A stretch of 35,802 nt of DNA, taken from the NCBI GenBank assembly GCA_020431705.1, contig JAGQHQ010000008.1, positions 1 through 35,802 on the forward strand. Direction: 5' to 3'. Under the pieces are notes generated by a model. It made no database searches, was not told the origin of the DNA, and saw only the letters and a program-made list of their open reading frames with translations. Of this stretch, positions 1 through 9,103 are shown piece by piece (position 1 is the stretch's first letter; each line of letters begins with the position of its first letter). This DNA is from Candidatus Dependentiae bacterium (lineage in GTDB: Bacteria; Babelota; Babeliae; Babelales; Vermiphilaceae). The translations under genes were made by a program, and so were the position numbers.

Positions 1-243
1 AAAGCTTTTTTTAGCTACACAAGCACCGACTAGTATACAGCCTACTCCACCAACAAACTTTAACCCTTCAGCAAGAGGGCTTGATGGCTCTATTTTATAT
101 TCTTGGTTAAAAGCTTCTTTTACTTTATCAAAACAATTTATTGGTCGTATACTATTATCATTCATACCTAGAAGATTACGTGAACAAGCAAATATTAATA
201 ACACACATAAAGATTTTTTTAAAAGAGAAAATTTATTTTTCAT
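1..243 (-). CDS. Exported protein of unknown function, N-terminal part only
   Basis: The gene begins at an ATG (243) and runs off the left edge, leaving 81 codons. The first ~26 residues form a signal peptide: a Lys-rich start, then a hydrophobic stretch (LLKKSLCVLLIFAC), with likely cleavage after a Gly just before Met. A second hydrophobic, Gly-rich segment (EGLKFVGGVGCILVGACV) near residues 60-78 could be a membrane helix. The start is supported by an AGGG ribosome site about nine bases upstream and a good sigma70-type promoter just beyond it. No family is recognisable from this fragment. Confidence 0.7.
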   Translation of the reverse strand, partial: MKNKFSLLKKSLCVLLIFACSRNLLGMNDNSIRPINCFDKVKEAFNQEYKIEPSSPLAEGLKFVGGVGCILVGACVAKKSF

Positions 244-267
244 GAATTAAAACCCTATTAATACTAT

Positions 268-297
268 ATTATATACTTAACAGTTGCATACCAACAA
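268..297 (-). promoter_or_regulatory. Sigma70-type promoter for the gene at the left edge
   Basis: On the minus strand, TTGTTG (297-292), an 18-base spacer and a perfect TATAAT (273-268). The predicted start of transcription is about 18 bases before the ATG at 243, leaving room for only the ribosome site. Assigned by eye. Confidence 0.5.
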
Positions 298-405
298 CTA
301 AATTTTAATAAGTTATGGAACTAAAGAGTAAATAAGAATAGTCTAATATTGCTCATTATTTATAATTAAAACAATGTATATTATATAATTAAAGAAGTCA
401 AAAGT

Positions 406-1512
406 ATGGTACATACATATCTTCCTCTTTTTGATGCTTACCCTACACTTGCCACCATGTGCCCCTACATTGACTTAGGCTCTTTTCCTACACCAATTGA
501 ACACTTAAAAAATTTAGAAGTAATAGTAAATAAAAAAAACCTGTACATAAAACGGGATGACCTTTCTGGTACTATAATAAAATATAGCAAGCGTTTATTT
601 GGCGGAAATAAAGTTCGAAAATTAAGCTTTTTACTAGCCGATGCAAAACAAAAAAATTTTGATACAGTTATTACGTTTGGTGGTGCCGGTTCAAATCATG
701 CATTATGCACTGCAGTTTATGCGCAACGATGTGGCTTGCGTTGCTTGTTACACTTAGAGCCGCAAACAAATTCTGAAACGGTCAAACGTAATGTATTGCT
801 CAATCATTATCACCAAGCCCAAGCTCGTGAATATGAGTTTGAAAAACTTGACGAAATAGCATTATATAACAAAGCACTCGAGAATTATTTAACAACACAA
901 AGAGCTCCTTATCTTGTACCAATTGGTGGCTCCAATGCGCTAGGTACTATTGGCTTTGTAAATGCTGCATTTGAATTAAAAAAACAAGCTGAACAAGACT
1001 TAATACCAGAACCTGATTATTTATACATTCCATTTGGTAGCATGGGAACTGCCGCCGGATTGCTGGTTGGTTTACAGGTAGCAGGTCTCAAAACTAAAAT
1101 TCGTGGAGTAAAAATTACCTATACCGAACGATTCAATAAGCAAGCATGTATTGCTCTTGCTCGTGAAACAAATAACCTTTTACATAAATTTGATAATAGC
1201 TTTCCCCTACTTGACCTGAACGCAGATCAATTAGATATTACATACAATTTTATTGGCCCTGGTTATGGACAGCCAACTAAGCAAACACATAAAGCAATAA
1301 CCATTTTTAAAGAATCTACGGCTATTCAACTTGATGTTACCTACACCGGTAAAACAATAGCTGGATTATTACACGATATTAAAACAGGTTTTATAAAAAA
1401 AAACGACGTTATACTGTTTTGGAACACTTATTGTGGCGAAGATTTTGCCGATTTTATTGCATGCATTAATCCTCGTGATTTACCCATGTGCTTTCATAAA
1501 TACTTTGAATAA
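406..1512 (+). CDS. PLP-dependent deaminase, D-cysteine desulfhydrase / ACC deaminase family
   Basis: A 368-residue cytoplasmic fold-type II pyridoxal-phosphate enzyme. The motif GGNKVRKL (66-73) matches the cofactor-lysine motif of this family, making K69 the Schiff-base lysine. GGAGSNHAL (92-100) is the phosphate/substrate loop, and the C-terminal GYGQP followed by VTYTGKTIAGL matches the family's end region. Relatives break down D-cysteine to pyruvate, H2S and ammonia, or deaminate 1-aminocyclopropane-1-carboxylate; motifs alone do not decide the substrate. It is about 30 residues longer than typical members, mainly at the N terminus; Met18 is an alternative start. A weak purine-rich ribosome site precedes the ATG. 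It faces polA tail to tail and is probably a single-gene transcript. Confidence 0.85.
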   Translation: MVHTYLPLFDAYPTLATMCPYIDLGSFPTPIEHLKNLEVIVNKKNLYIKRDDLSGTIIKYSKRLFGGNKVRKLSFLLADAKQKNFDTVITFGGAGSNHALCTAVYAQRCGLRCLLHLEPQTNSETVKRNVLLNHYHQAQAREYEFEKLDEIALYNKALENYLTTQRAPYLVPIGGSNALGTIGFVNAAFELKKQAEQDLIPEPDYLYIPFGSMGTAAGLLVGLQVAGLKTKIRGVKITYTERFNKQACIALARETNNLLHKFDNSFPLLDLNADQLDITYNFIGPGYGQPTKQTHKAITIFKESTAIQLDVTYTGKTIAGLLHDIKTGFIKKNDVILFWNTYCGEDFADFIACINPRDLPMCFHKYFE

Positions 1513-1611
1513 GTACAAAATCGTTCTACTATATTCATAAATTAAAATAAATATATCTTGCTACCATTGCCGTTGCGTTATGCAATAATTAATCTCGTGG
1601 CCAAAAAACAA

Positions 1612-4314
1612 CTACTTAGTGACTTCTTTCCAATCACTACCAAAACGAGTAGTAACAATCAATGGAATGTGCCAATCGACAACAGATTCTAAAATTTTTT
1701 TAGTAACTTCTTCTACTTGATTTTTTTCTTGTTCAGAAACTGAAATAAGCAGTTCGTCATGAATTTGTAATAACATCTGCGCACCAAGATTATGTTTCTT
1801 AAACGCAGCATAAAGATTAATCATACCAATTTTCATAATCTCTGCAGCAGTACCTTGTGCTACTGTATTAATAGCAATACGTTTTGCTTCTCTAAATAAA
1901 TGTGGATTTTGCTCATATATAGTCGGTACATATCGCTTTCTACCCCAATGCGTAGTAATGTAGCCATTTTTTTTTGCACCCTCTACAATTGACTCAATCC
2001 ATACAGATACACCTGGATATTGTGCAAAATACTTATCAATATATTTTTTAGCATCCTTAAAACTAATACCTAAATCTTTTGAAAGGCCATATGGTGTCAG
2101 TCCATATAAAATACTAAAATTAATGCGTTTACCAATTTGTCGCTGATCATTAGTCACTTCATTAAATGCAACATCAAATAATCGTGCTGCTGTTTCTTTA
2201 TGAATATCTTGGCCACTTAAAAATGCATTGACTAAGTTTTTGTCTTTTGAAAGCTGTGATAGCACACGTAGTTCAATTTGTGAATAATCTGCTGATAAAA
2301 AAATATTTCCTTCTTTTGGTTTAAATGCCCTGCGAATTTCTATGCCATAGCCAGAACCATCAGCAGGAATATTTTGTAAATTAGGGTCTGAACTTGCAAG
2401 TCGTCCTGTTGCCACAACTGTTTGCGAATAGCTCGTATGAATTCTCTGTGTATTGGGATTAACATATGTTGGCAATGCTTCTATGTATGTACTTTTTAGT
2501 TTAAATAATTCGCGATAGCGCAAAATCAAGTCTGGAACTGGATGTAATTTAGCAAGTGTAATCAGAACTTCTTGATCAGTAGAATACCCCTTACCTTTTG
2601 CACTCTTTTTTTGCGGCGGTAACCCAAGATCATAAAATAGCAACTGCTCAATTTGTTTTGGTGAATTCAAATTCAACCCAATATATTGCTGTTCAACTAA
2701 CGCATTTATTTTTTCTTCGATAACACGTAATTCATTACTCACTTTTTTATTAAGCGCATACAATAAATCAACATCGACGGAGATACCTTCAATTTCCATA
2801 TCAGTCAATATCTGAATGAGTGGATGCTCAATAGAGCGGTAAAGCTCTTGTTGCCTCTCTTGTTTAAGTTCTTTTTGTAACACGGCAACTAGCCTGAAGG
2901 TTTGATGCGCATCAGCTGCAGCATATAGCGTTGCGAGTTTTAATGGTACCTGACCAAAATGCTTATATTTATTGTCTTTAACAACCTCTTTAAAAGTCAA
3001 CATGGATTCTTTAAAATAATGATCAGATAAATTTTTTAATCCCAACCGTTGCCAATCACGAACCACCAATCGCGCTGCAATCATAGTATCAAATACAACA
3101 CCGCGCAATCGTATGCCAAGCGTGTGCAATACAAGTACATCAAACTTAGCATTATGCAAATACTTTTTATACTGTTCATCTTCTAAAATAGGCTTGAGCG
3201 CTGCAACTACTTTTTCTTTTTTTAACTGCTGTTCGTTAACAGTATGCCCAAATGGAATATAATATGATGTACCTTCTTGCATACATATAGAAATGCCAAC
3301 ACATGTGCTTTGCAAAGCCATTACACCGTCGGTTTCCGTATCAAGCGCAAAAATCTTTTTTCTCTCAAGCAATACGCATAAATCATCTAGCTCTTTTTGC
3401 GTTGTAATCACTCTAAAATCGTACTGAGAAAGCACTTCTTCAGCACTGCGCTTTGGTTCTCCCAACTCTCTAAGCAAACTTTTAAAATGTAACTCTTTGA
3501 AAATCGAGCGCGCTTTTGGCCAATTATTCTTATCAAAGTCCAAATCTTTTTGCGTAAGCTCCGAAGGATGATATTGTAACAAAAATAATTCTCTGCTCAA
3601 AAATGCTTTTTTTTTGCTCGTACTCAACGCATTTTTTGCACGTTTACTTTTAACTTTATCCAAATTTTCATACAAATGCTCTAGAGAATCAAATTGACGA
3701 ACTAATTCTGCTGCACCTTTTTTACCAATACCACGCACACCAGGAATATTATCTGATGCATCACCAAGTAAGCCAAAATAAAATGATAATTTGCTTACCG
3801 GAAAACCGTGCTTCTTTTCAAATACATCAGTATCAATCATTTCATCTTTAAGTGGGTCATACATAATCGTTTTACTATCAAGCGCTTGAGCCATATCTTT
3901 GTCCGACGTAATCATTACAATTGTGTTACCTACTTTTTTACACTCTTGCGCAATCGAATAGATGATGTCATCCGCTTCAATACCATCTTGCGCGATTTGT
4001 GTAATACCGATCAAATTAGCAAACTTAACAATATACTTTTTTTGGTCAAAAATATCACTTGGCGCTGGCTGGCGCGTCGCTTTATAGTCTTCGTACATGT
4101 CATGGCGCGTTGTCTTACCCTTACTATCCCACACAATAGCTAAGTATTCTGGTCTAAAAGTATCAATTAGTTTTTTTATCATTCGACAAAAGCTGTATAC
4201 CGCTTGCACCGGAATACCCTCAGGAGTATGTAGTGGCCGCACACCATAATAAGCGCGATATAAAAATGAAGAACCATCAATTAAAAAGACTGTTCTTTTA
4301 GGATCTATTTTCAC
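1612..4314 (-). CDS. polA: DNA polymerase I (5' nuclease, proofreading exonuclease, polymerase)
   Basis: A 900-residue family A polymerase for Okazaki-fragment maturation and repair. Residues 1-290 are the 5'-3' nuclease (FLIDGSSFLYR, GIEADDIIYS, SDKD, GLLGDASDNIPGV). Residues ~300-480 are a 3'-5' exonuclease with its metal residues intact: D325 and E327, D392, and D468 in the Exo III motif. The polymerase domain has motif A with D676 (DYSQIELR), the O helix with R725, K729 and F733, and motif C with H852-D853-E854. Phe733 is the nucleotide-discriminating type, as in E. coli. The start is GTG, supported by an AGAGG ribosome site about six bases upstream; no ATG fits in that frame nearby. Many relatives have lost proofreading, so the intact exonuclease is worth noting. 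It converges with the PLP enzyme gene. Confidence 0.97.
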   Translation of the reverse strand: MKIDPKRTVFLIDGSSFLYRAYYGVRPLHTPEGIPVQAVYSFCRMIKKLIDTFRPEYLAIVWDSKGKTTRHDMYEDYKATRQPAPSDIFDQKKYIVKFANLIGITQIAQDGIEADDIIYSIAQECKKVGNTIVMITSDKDMAQALDSKTIMYDPLKDEMIDTDVFEKKHGFPVSKLSFYFGLLGDASDNIPGVRGIGKKGAAELVRQFDSLEHLYENLDKVKSKRAKNALSTSKKKAFLSRELFLLQYHPSELTQKDLDFDKNNWPKARSIFKELHFKSLLRELGEPKRSAEEVLSQYDFRVITTQKELDDLCVLLERKKIFALDTETDGVMALQSTCVGISICMQEGTSYYIPFGHTVNEQQLKKEKVVAALKPILEDEQYKKYLHNAKFDVLVLHTLGIRLRGVVFDTMIAARLVVRDWQRLGLKNLSDHYFKESMLTFKEVVKDNKYKHFGQVPLKLATLYAAADAHQTFRLVAVLQKELKQERQQELYRSIEHPLIQILTDMEIEGISVDVDLLYALNKKVSNELRVIEEKINALVEQQYIGLNLNSPKQIEQLLFYDLGLPPQKKSAKGKGYSTDQEVLITLAKLHPVPDLILRYRELFKLKSTYIEALPTYVNPNTQRIHTSYSQTVVATGRLASSDPNLQNIPADGSGYGIEIRRAFKPKEGNIFLSADYSQIELRVLSQLSKDKNLVNAFLSGQDIHKETAARLFDVAFNEVTNDQRQIGKRINFSILYGLTPYGLSKDLGISFKDAKKYIDKYFAQYPGVSVWIESIVEGAKKNGYITTHWGRKRYVPTIYEQNPHLFREAKRIAINTVAQGTAAEIMKIGMINLYAAFKKHNLGAQMLLQIHDELLISVSEQEKNQVEEVTKKILESVVDWHIPLIVTTRFGSDWKEVTK

Positions 4315-4665
4315 ATTTGCCTCTCATTTTATTCCACAAAACTCTTGACCAGTACGACCTCAAGAAAAAATGGTATGCATATGATAGGAGTAATACACAA
4401 TTGAGCTCCTCTACAATAATATTCTATTTAGCAAGTATGTCTCAAAATAGCGATTCAATCAATTACAGGATAAGTATTATATTTATATCTAATCACAAAA
4501 TTAAAATTCCTACCTACAGCAAAAAGCGCTCATATTGACGATACAATGCACCATATGAACATTTAATTTTTAAAAAAATAATTAAAACTTTCTTGAAAAT
4601 GATTAATACAAATTGATACTATAAGTATAGTTACAAATAAATATTTTTACTAAAAAGGAGTTTTC
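4315..4665. other. Divergent intergenic region between polA and an exported-protein gene
   Basis: About 350 bases between two divergent genes. Besides the polA ribosome site at its left end and a promoter at 4593-4622 at its right end, I see no convincing gene. One 73-codon plus-strand reading frame crosses 4317-4538 but lacks a ribosome site and any recognisable composition. Confidence 0.5.
4593..4622 (+). promoter_or_regulatory. Extended -10 promoter
   Basis: TTGAAA (4593-4598), an 18-base spacer and TACTAT (4617-4622), preceded by TG one base upstream (extended -10). It lies 43 bases before the ATG at 4666, so the leader is short and holds the AAAGGAG ribosome site. Confidence 0.5.
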
Positions 4666-5322
4666 ATGAAGAAAACAATAGTATTATCTATAGCATTATT
4701 ACTCAGTTTAGGTGCGATACAAGCATCATATCGTTATGGAGACATGACGGGAAGCCAAATTAGGTATGCAGTCAGAGACATATTAACCGATGCAGAGCGA
4801 GCAAACCTCAAACAATATTTGACTGAACAAATACGTAGCACAGAGGATGAAACCGAGCGTGCAGAATATGAAGCATTATTTCAGTCATTTTATAAAGGTA
4901 TGTACGATTTAGTTGTACAAGAAATTAAAACGCTTGCAAAAAAATATGAAGGCCATGAACTTGGCATCCAAGCAATTTTAAAAACAACTGGCCTACGAGC
5001 GCGTATGCTTGAAGATAAACCCCTTGGTAAAGCATATTTTTTACGTGACATCGCAGAACTGGATAAAGTGATGGAAAATATGAGTAAAGAGGGAAAAAAC
5101 ATTCAAGAAAAAATTTTACACTTAGATCAATTAACAGATACACTTGCTCGTAAACACATGCAAGAGGATAGAATTCAATTTATTCTTGATGCAGTAAATA
5201 CACTTAAAAAACATCTTGTAGAATTACAATCTAAAACAAAATTACGTGTATTTAAAATGCGTATTGCTAATGCGCTTGAACGCCTTGATGAAATTCTTAA
5301 CGAAAGAGGAATTTTAGAATAA
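4666..5322 (+). CDS. Small exported coiled-coil protein, unknown function
   Basis: A 218-residue protein with a clear signal peptide (hydrophobic core ~5-18, likely cut after Ala20, before SYRYGDM). The mature part is almost entirely charged helix rich in Glu, Lys, Arg and Leu, with heptad-like spacing and no cysteine, consistent with a periplasmic coiled coil. A strong AAAGGAG ribosome site sits eight bases before the ATG. It has its own extended -10 promoter and a strong terminator 37 bases after the stop, so it is a monocistronic unit. It resembles the gene at 7706 in size and style (signal peptide plus Glu/Lys/Gln-rich helices), but I cannot show common descent by eye. The function is not known. 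Confidence 0.8.
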   Translation: MKKTIVLSIALLLSLGAIQASYRYGDMTGSQIRYAVRDILTDAERANLKQYLTEQIRSTEDETERAEYEALFQSFYKGMYDLVVQEIKTLAKKYEGHELGIQAILKTTGLRARMLEDKPLGKAYFLRDIAELDKVMENMSKEGKNIQEKILHLDQLTDTLARKHMQEDRIQFILDAVNTLKKHLVELQSKTKLRVFKMRIANALERLDEILNERGILE

Positions 5323-5358
5323 TATTCTTACTTTTTTTACATTTAACAAACTAGTTTC

Positions 5359-5391
5359 TACCATCCCGAATTTTTCGGGATGGTATTTTTT
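5359..5391 (+). terminator. Rho-independent terminator
   Basis: A perfect 12-bp stem (TACCATCCCGAA at 5359-5370 pairing with TTCGGGATGGTA at 5374-5385) with a three-T loop, followed by six T residues. It ends transcription of the exported-protein gene at 4666 and isolates it from priA. Confidence 0.92.
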
Positions 5392-5511
5392 ACACTTGTC
5401 AAAACTGCACGAACGGATGAAGATATGATTCGGTAATTAAAAAATTGAAATCATACTGTATATCACACAAAATTAATAAGCATCTTACAAAATGTATTGC
5501 GCTGGCAAAAT

Positions 5512-5577
5512 CTCGCTCTCTATAGAGAGTAACCTATAGCGAGCAGGAAAAAAACATGTTACTTTAGGTACATGTTT
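5512..5577 (+). promoter_or_regulatory. Structured priA leader with the start codon in a hairpin stem
   Basis: Two possible structures precede priA. The first is at 5512-5543: CTCGCT pairs with AGCGAG around a perfect palindrome CTCTCTATAGAGAG (5516-5529), and CTATAG occurs twice. The second pairs AAACATGT (5552-5559) with ACATGTTT (5570-5577), an 8-bp stem with a 10-base loop that contains the only AGG-like ribosome site and places the ATG (5572-5574) in the stem. This would limit translation of priA; no binding protein or ligand is evident. Confidence 0.35.
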
Positions 5578-7554
5578 ATTACTGTACAGTTATTACACGG
5601 ATATCAAAAACCATTATTATATGCTGTGCCAAATTCTTGGCATAATATAACTAATTTGAATGGGAAAATTGTCCGTGTCCCTTTACGCAATGCCCTTTAT
5701 CCAGCGGTTGTTATCAAACAACACATAGCAAAACCTCTACGCGCTACATATGCAATAAAAGAAGCTGTTCAAATTGAGCCATTTCCAGATGATGCACAAT
5801 ATCATCACTTTTTACAATCAGTTACTAATTATTATCACGTAGAATATTATTTTTTGCTTGCACGGGTACGTGTCTTTTTGCAAGAAGATTTAGCAAAAAG
5901 AAAGCGGTTATTAAAGACAAGTACAACCAAAAAAAATTACGAACAAAAAAAAGTTGTACTCACCTACGAGCAACAAAATGTATGTGATTTTTTGCTACCA
6001 AACATTACTCAACAAAAATATACTCCAACCGTATTACACGGGGTAACAGGTTCAGGAAAAACAGAAGTATATAAAAGGTTAATTGAGCATACCATTGCAC
6101 AAAAAAAAAGCATTATACTTTTGTTGCCGGAGGTCACCCTTGCTCAGCAATTTACCAATATTATGCGCGCAGAACTACCAGAAGCTATTGCAATCAGCAG
6201 CTTTCATTCAGGAACAAGTACTTCAGAAAAACGTGCATTATGGAAAAACGCACTTGAAGTTGTACCGCAATTAATTATTGGTGTACACCTGCCAATTCTA
6301 CTACCACTGCCCCATCTTGGTTTAATTATTATTGATGAAGAACATGAAGCAGGTTATCAAGAAAAAAAACATCCAAAAATAAATAGTAAAGAAGTTGCGC
6401 TCATGCGCGCCCAGCAATACAATATTCCGATTCTACTTGGTTCGGCCACTCCAAGTATTACATCACTTTACAATGTAAAAACACGTGGTTGGTATTTTTT
6501 CCAACTCAAACAACGATTTGCCGGTAACTTTCCAAATGTTAAAACAGTTTTTTTAAGTGACAAAAAACAACGTAAGCATTTTTGGATAAGCACGGACTTA
6601 TATCGTGCAATAAAAGATCGGTTGATAAAAAAACAACAAAGTATTATTTTTTTAAATCGCCGTGGTGTCAGTTTTTTTGTACAATGCAAAAGTTGCAGCT
6701 TTATTTTTGAATGTCGTTCATGCTCAGTCAGTTTAACATTACATAATTTTGACATACTTACATGCCATTACTGCGGTTATAATAAAAGATTACTGCCAAC
6801 CTGTCCTGTCTGCACCGAAACTGAATTTATAAAAAAAGGTATCGGCACACAAAAAATGGTTACCATTCTGCAAAAGTTATTTCCACAAGCACGTATTGCA
6901 CGTGCGGATATTGATATCACGAGCAAAAAAAAATTATGGCAACAAACAGTTACAAACTTTACTAATGGCAATCTTGATATATTAGTTGGCACACAAAGTA
7001 TTACTAAGGGATTTCATTTTCCACACGTCACTCTTGTTGGTATCATTTGGGCCGACTTAAATTTACATTTTCCCCATTATGCAGCAAGCGAGCAAACACT
7101 GCAGCAGCTCATCCAAGTAGCAGGCCGTGCTGGCCGCCAAAGTGAACACAGTACCGTGATTGTACAAGCAATGCATAATCACCCAATATTCGCGTATCTT
7201 AATGAGCAAGATTATCTACAATTTTATCGTAAAGAAATTGAAAGTAGAAAAAGTGTTGGTTATCCACCTTATACACGACTTGTAGAAATTGAACTAAAAC
7301 ACACAAATGAACAAATTATTGAAAAAGAGTCACAACAAATCGCACATGCATTGGTTATACAAAAAAGAACAAAAAAATTGGATATTCATATTTTAGGCCC
7401 AGCTAAGCCTCTAGTCCATAAAATACAAAAAAACCACCGCCGTACTATTTATATCAAAGCACCAACTATAGAAACAATGAGCATCGTGTTCAACACTATC
7501 GATCAATCCCACTATAAAAGCTTTATCTTCTGGACCCCTAACCCGACGCATTAG
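5572..7554 (+). CDS. priA: Primosomal protein N' (replication-restart helicase PriA)
   Basis: A 660-residue superfamily 2 helicase that reloads the replisome at stalled forks. The N-terminal DNA-binding region (1-100) is shortened. Walker A is GVTGSGKT (157-164), Walker B is DEEH (255-258), and motif III is GSATPS (290-295). Eight cysteines in four pairs (372/375, 381/384, 398/401, 411/414) form the two zinc sites typical of PriA. The helicase C-terminal motifs GTQSITKG and QVAGRAGR are present. The usual GTRSA of motif Ib is replaced by GVHLPI (237-242), losing its arginine. E. coli PriA is 732 residues, so this is a compact version. An upstream ATG (5555) hits a stop after three codons, so 5572 is the start. 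Few GC-rich codons are used, like its neighbours. Confidence 0.95.
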   Translation: MFITVQLLHGYQKPLLYAVPNSWHNITNLNGKIVRVPLRNALYPAVVIKQHIAKPLRATYAIKEAVQIEPFPDDAQYHHFLQSVTNYYHVEYYFLLARVRVFLQEDLAKRKRLLKTSTTKKNYEQKKVVLTYEQQNVCDFLLPNITQQKYTPTVLHGVTGSGKTEVYKRLIEHTIAQKKSIILLLPEVTLAQQFTNIMRAELPEAIAISSFHSGTSTSEKRALWKNALEVVPQLIIGVHLPILLPLPHLGLIIIDEEHEAGYQEKKHPKINSKEVALMRAQQYNIPILLGSATPSITSLYNVKTRGWYFFQLKQRFAGNFPNVKTVFLSDKKQRKHFWISTDLYRAIKDRLIKKQQSIIFLNRRGVSFFVQCKSCSFIFECRSCSVSLTLHNFDILTCHYCGYNKRLLPTCPVCTETEFIKKGIGTQKMVTILQKLFPQARIARADIDITSKKKLWQQTVTNFTNGNLDILVGTQSITKGFHFPHVTLVGIIWADLNLHFPHYAASEQTLQQLIQVAGRAGRQSEHSTVIVQAMHNHPIFAYLNEQDYLQFYRKEIESRKSVGYPPYTRLVEIELKHTNEQIIEKESQQIAHALVIQKRTKKLDIHILGPAKPLVHKIQKNHRRTIYIKAPTIETMSIVFNTIDQSHYKSFIFWTPNPTH

Positions 7555-7653
7555 CCTCAATCACTACCACTTTGATACATAGATTATTAACACCATAAAC
7601 TACTCGTATGGATTATTAAGATTCGCTGTACAATTTCTAAAAATAAAAAAGCC

Positions 7654-7662
7654 TGTTATACT
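7654..7662 (+). promoter_or_regulatory. Extended -10 element
   Basis: TG (7654-7655), one base, then TATACT (7657-7662). The position 17 bases further upstream (TTTCTA) is a poor -35, so recognition would rest on the extended -10. It lies 43 bases before the ATG at 7706, a spacing like that at 4666. Confidence 0.35.
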
Positions 7663-7705
7663 TGAAACAATGCGTACTATATACACTTTTTAGCAAGGAG
7701 TTAAC

Positions 7706-8329
7706 ATGAAAAAAATATTATCCACTGGTGCTTTAGTCATAACATTACTTACTAGTCAAACAACTATTTTGGCAGAGGTTACAAAAATAACCCAAGAAAA
7801 AGCTGCACAAATACTTGAAAAGCGCCTGGTTGAGATATGCTTGAAGGTATTTAGTATTGTCCGCGAATTACCACAGCTTGATACTGTAATGCAACAAGTT
7901 CAACAAAAAAAGCAAACTATTGAAATGACTATGATGACTCGCGGCATGAATAAGCAAAAAATTGAATTGCTTAACCATACAGTCATTGAAAAAATCATGA
8001 AAGGAATTGAACTTGATGAAATAGTAAAAACGGTTAGCTCGCAACCACAATATGCACCTATGAAAGATTTGGTAGCAAAATTTACTGATGTTCTTGATCA
8101 AATGCTCACTATTATGGTTACAGCTTCAAGCGCACAAGAAGAACTCAAAGTACTTAATAAAGATGCTAAAAAAATCAGAGATGAATTTATTGCTACTGGC
8201 AAGACTGAAGAAGAAGTTATAGCAATAATTCAAGATATCATGAAACAAATTCAAGAACAATTCGAGAAGCAAGAAAAAGTTATCCAACAGCAAGAAAAAA
8301 CTGTAAATGCTGAAGCTATCACTACATAA
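7706..8329 (+). CDS. Small exported helical protein, unknown function
   Basis: A 207-residue protein with a signal peptide (KK start, hydrophobic core, likely cut after Ala23 in TTILA before EVTK). The mature part is predicted helical, rich in Gln, Glu, Lys and Met, with a C-terminal stretch of repeating Glu-Gln-Lys (residues ~175-200) that looks like a coiled coil. There is one cysteine. The ribosome site AAGGAGTT is eight bases before the ATG. The gene converges with orn; a weak 7-bp hairpin (8328-8347) overlaps the stop and may end transcription. Size and composition resemble the gene at 4666. No known family recognised. Confidence 0.78.
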   Translation: MKKILSTGALVITLLTSQTTILAEVTKITQEKAAQILEKRLVEICLKVFSIVRELPQLDTVMQQVQQKKQTIEMTMMTRGMNKQKIELLNHTVIEKIMKGIELDEIVKTVSSQPQYAPMKDLVAKFTDVLDQMLTIMVTASSAQEELKVLNKDAKKIRDEFIATGKTEEEVIAIIQDIMKQIQEQFEKQEKVIQQQEKTVNAEAITT

Positions 8330-8387
8330 TACTCCATTGAGAGTATTTAGTGCATATTAAAAAACTTTAAGCTGGTTTTAAGATAGT

Positions 8388-8933
8388 TTACCGCACAAAG
8401 AAATGCTGTCTAAAATGTTTAAGTTCAGCAATCGATTCACGAATATCTTCCAATGCTCGGTGTGTATCTTTTTTTTGAAACTCCGAATTCAAGTTTCTAG
8501 GATACCAACGGGCAACAACTTCTTTTACTGCTGTAACATCGATAATGCGATAATATAAATAGTCCACAATACTCGGCATATAATAAAATAAAAAATTACG
8601 ATCCTGCCAAACAGAATTACCACACAAAAGACCTGTTTGTGGACTACAATATTTTTTTATGAATTTTAGAGTTTGCTTCTCTGCTTGTTGTACCGTCACA
8701 ATAGATTTTTTGACCGCATCAATCAAGCCTGATTTCGTATGCATTTGGATAACTTCAGAGTTCATTTTTGCTAATATATCACTTGGTTGATTAATAATTA
8801 AATGCGGACCCAATTCTAATTCATTAAGTTGACTATCAGTTATAATAGTAGCAATTTCTATAATAACATCTTTGCGTGGATCCAATCCCGTCATTTCCAG
8901 ATCAATCCATACTAAATTTTTATCTTTGTTCAT
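8388..8933 (-). CDS. orn: Oligoribonuclease
   Basis: A 181-residue DEDDh 3'-5' exoribonuclease that finishes RNA decay by degrading two- to five-nucleotide oligomers, in bacteria chiefly dinucleotides. The catalytic set is complete: D11 and E13 in WIDLEMTGLD, D111 in GNSVWQDRNFL, and H158 and D163 in HRALEDIRES. The Orn signature GNS-x-QDR and the full length match the family closely. The ATG has only a weak purine-rich upstream region. Divergent from the ligase gene at 9104. No unusual residues seen. Confidence 0.96.
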   Translation of the reverse strand: MNKDKNLVWIDLEMTGLDPRKDVIIEIATIITDSQLNELELGPHLIINQPSDILAKMNSEVIQMHTKSGLIDAVKKSIVTVQQAEKQTLKFIKKYCSPQTGLLCGNSVWQDRNFLFYYMPSIVDYLYYRIIDVTAVKEVVARWYPRNLNSEFQKKDTHRALEDIRESIAELKHFRQHFFVR

Positions 8934-9103
8934 ACTTTAACTTTATCATAATACTTTTTATACTCACAATACTTGAACTAGTGTAACGGTGAAAAATAAT
9001 AGAGCAAAGTGCACTTGCCGTTTACATTAATCCTGTCGAAGTGTACAAACACTCATATTCTTCGATAAACATAGGACGAGCAAAAGGGTGATAAGGGAAA
9101 AAA

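Noticed and set aside
4317-4538. A 73-codon plus-strand reading frame after polA
   Set aside because: No ribosome site, no recognisable composition, and it lies in the divergent leader region.
5392-5511. A tRNA or small RNA between the terminator and priA
   Set aside because: No cloverleaf or strong conserved stem can be drawn.
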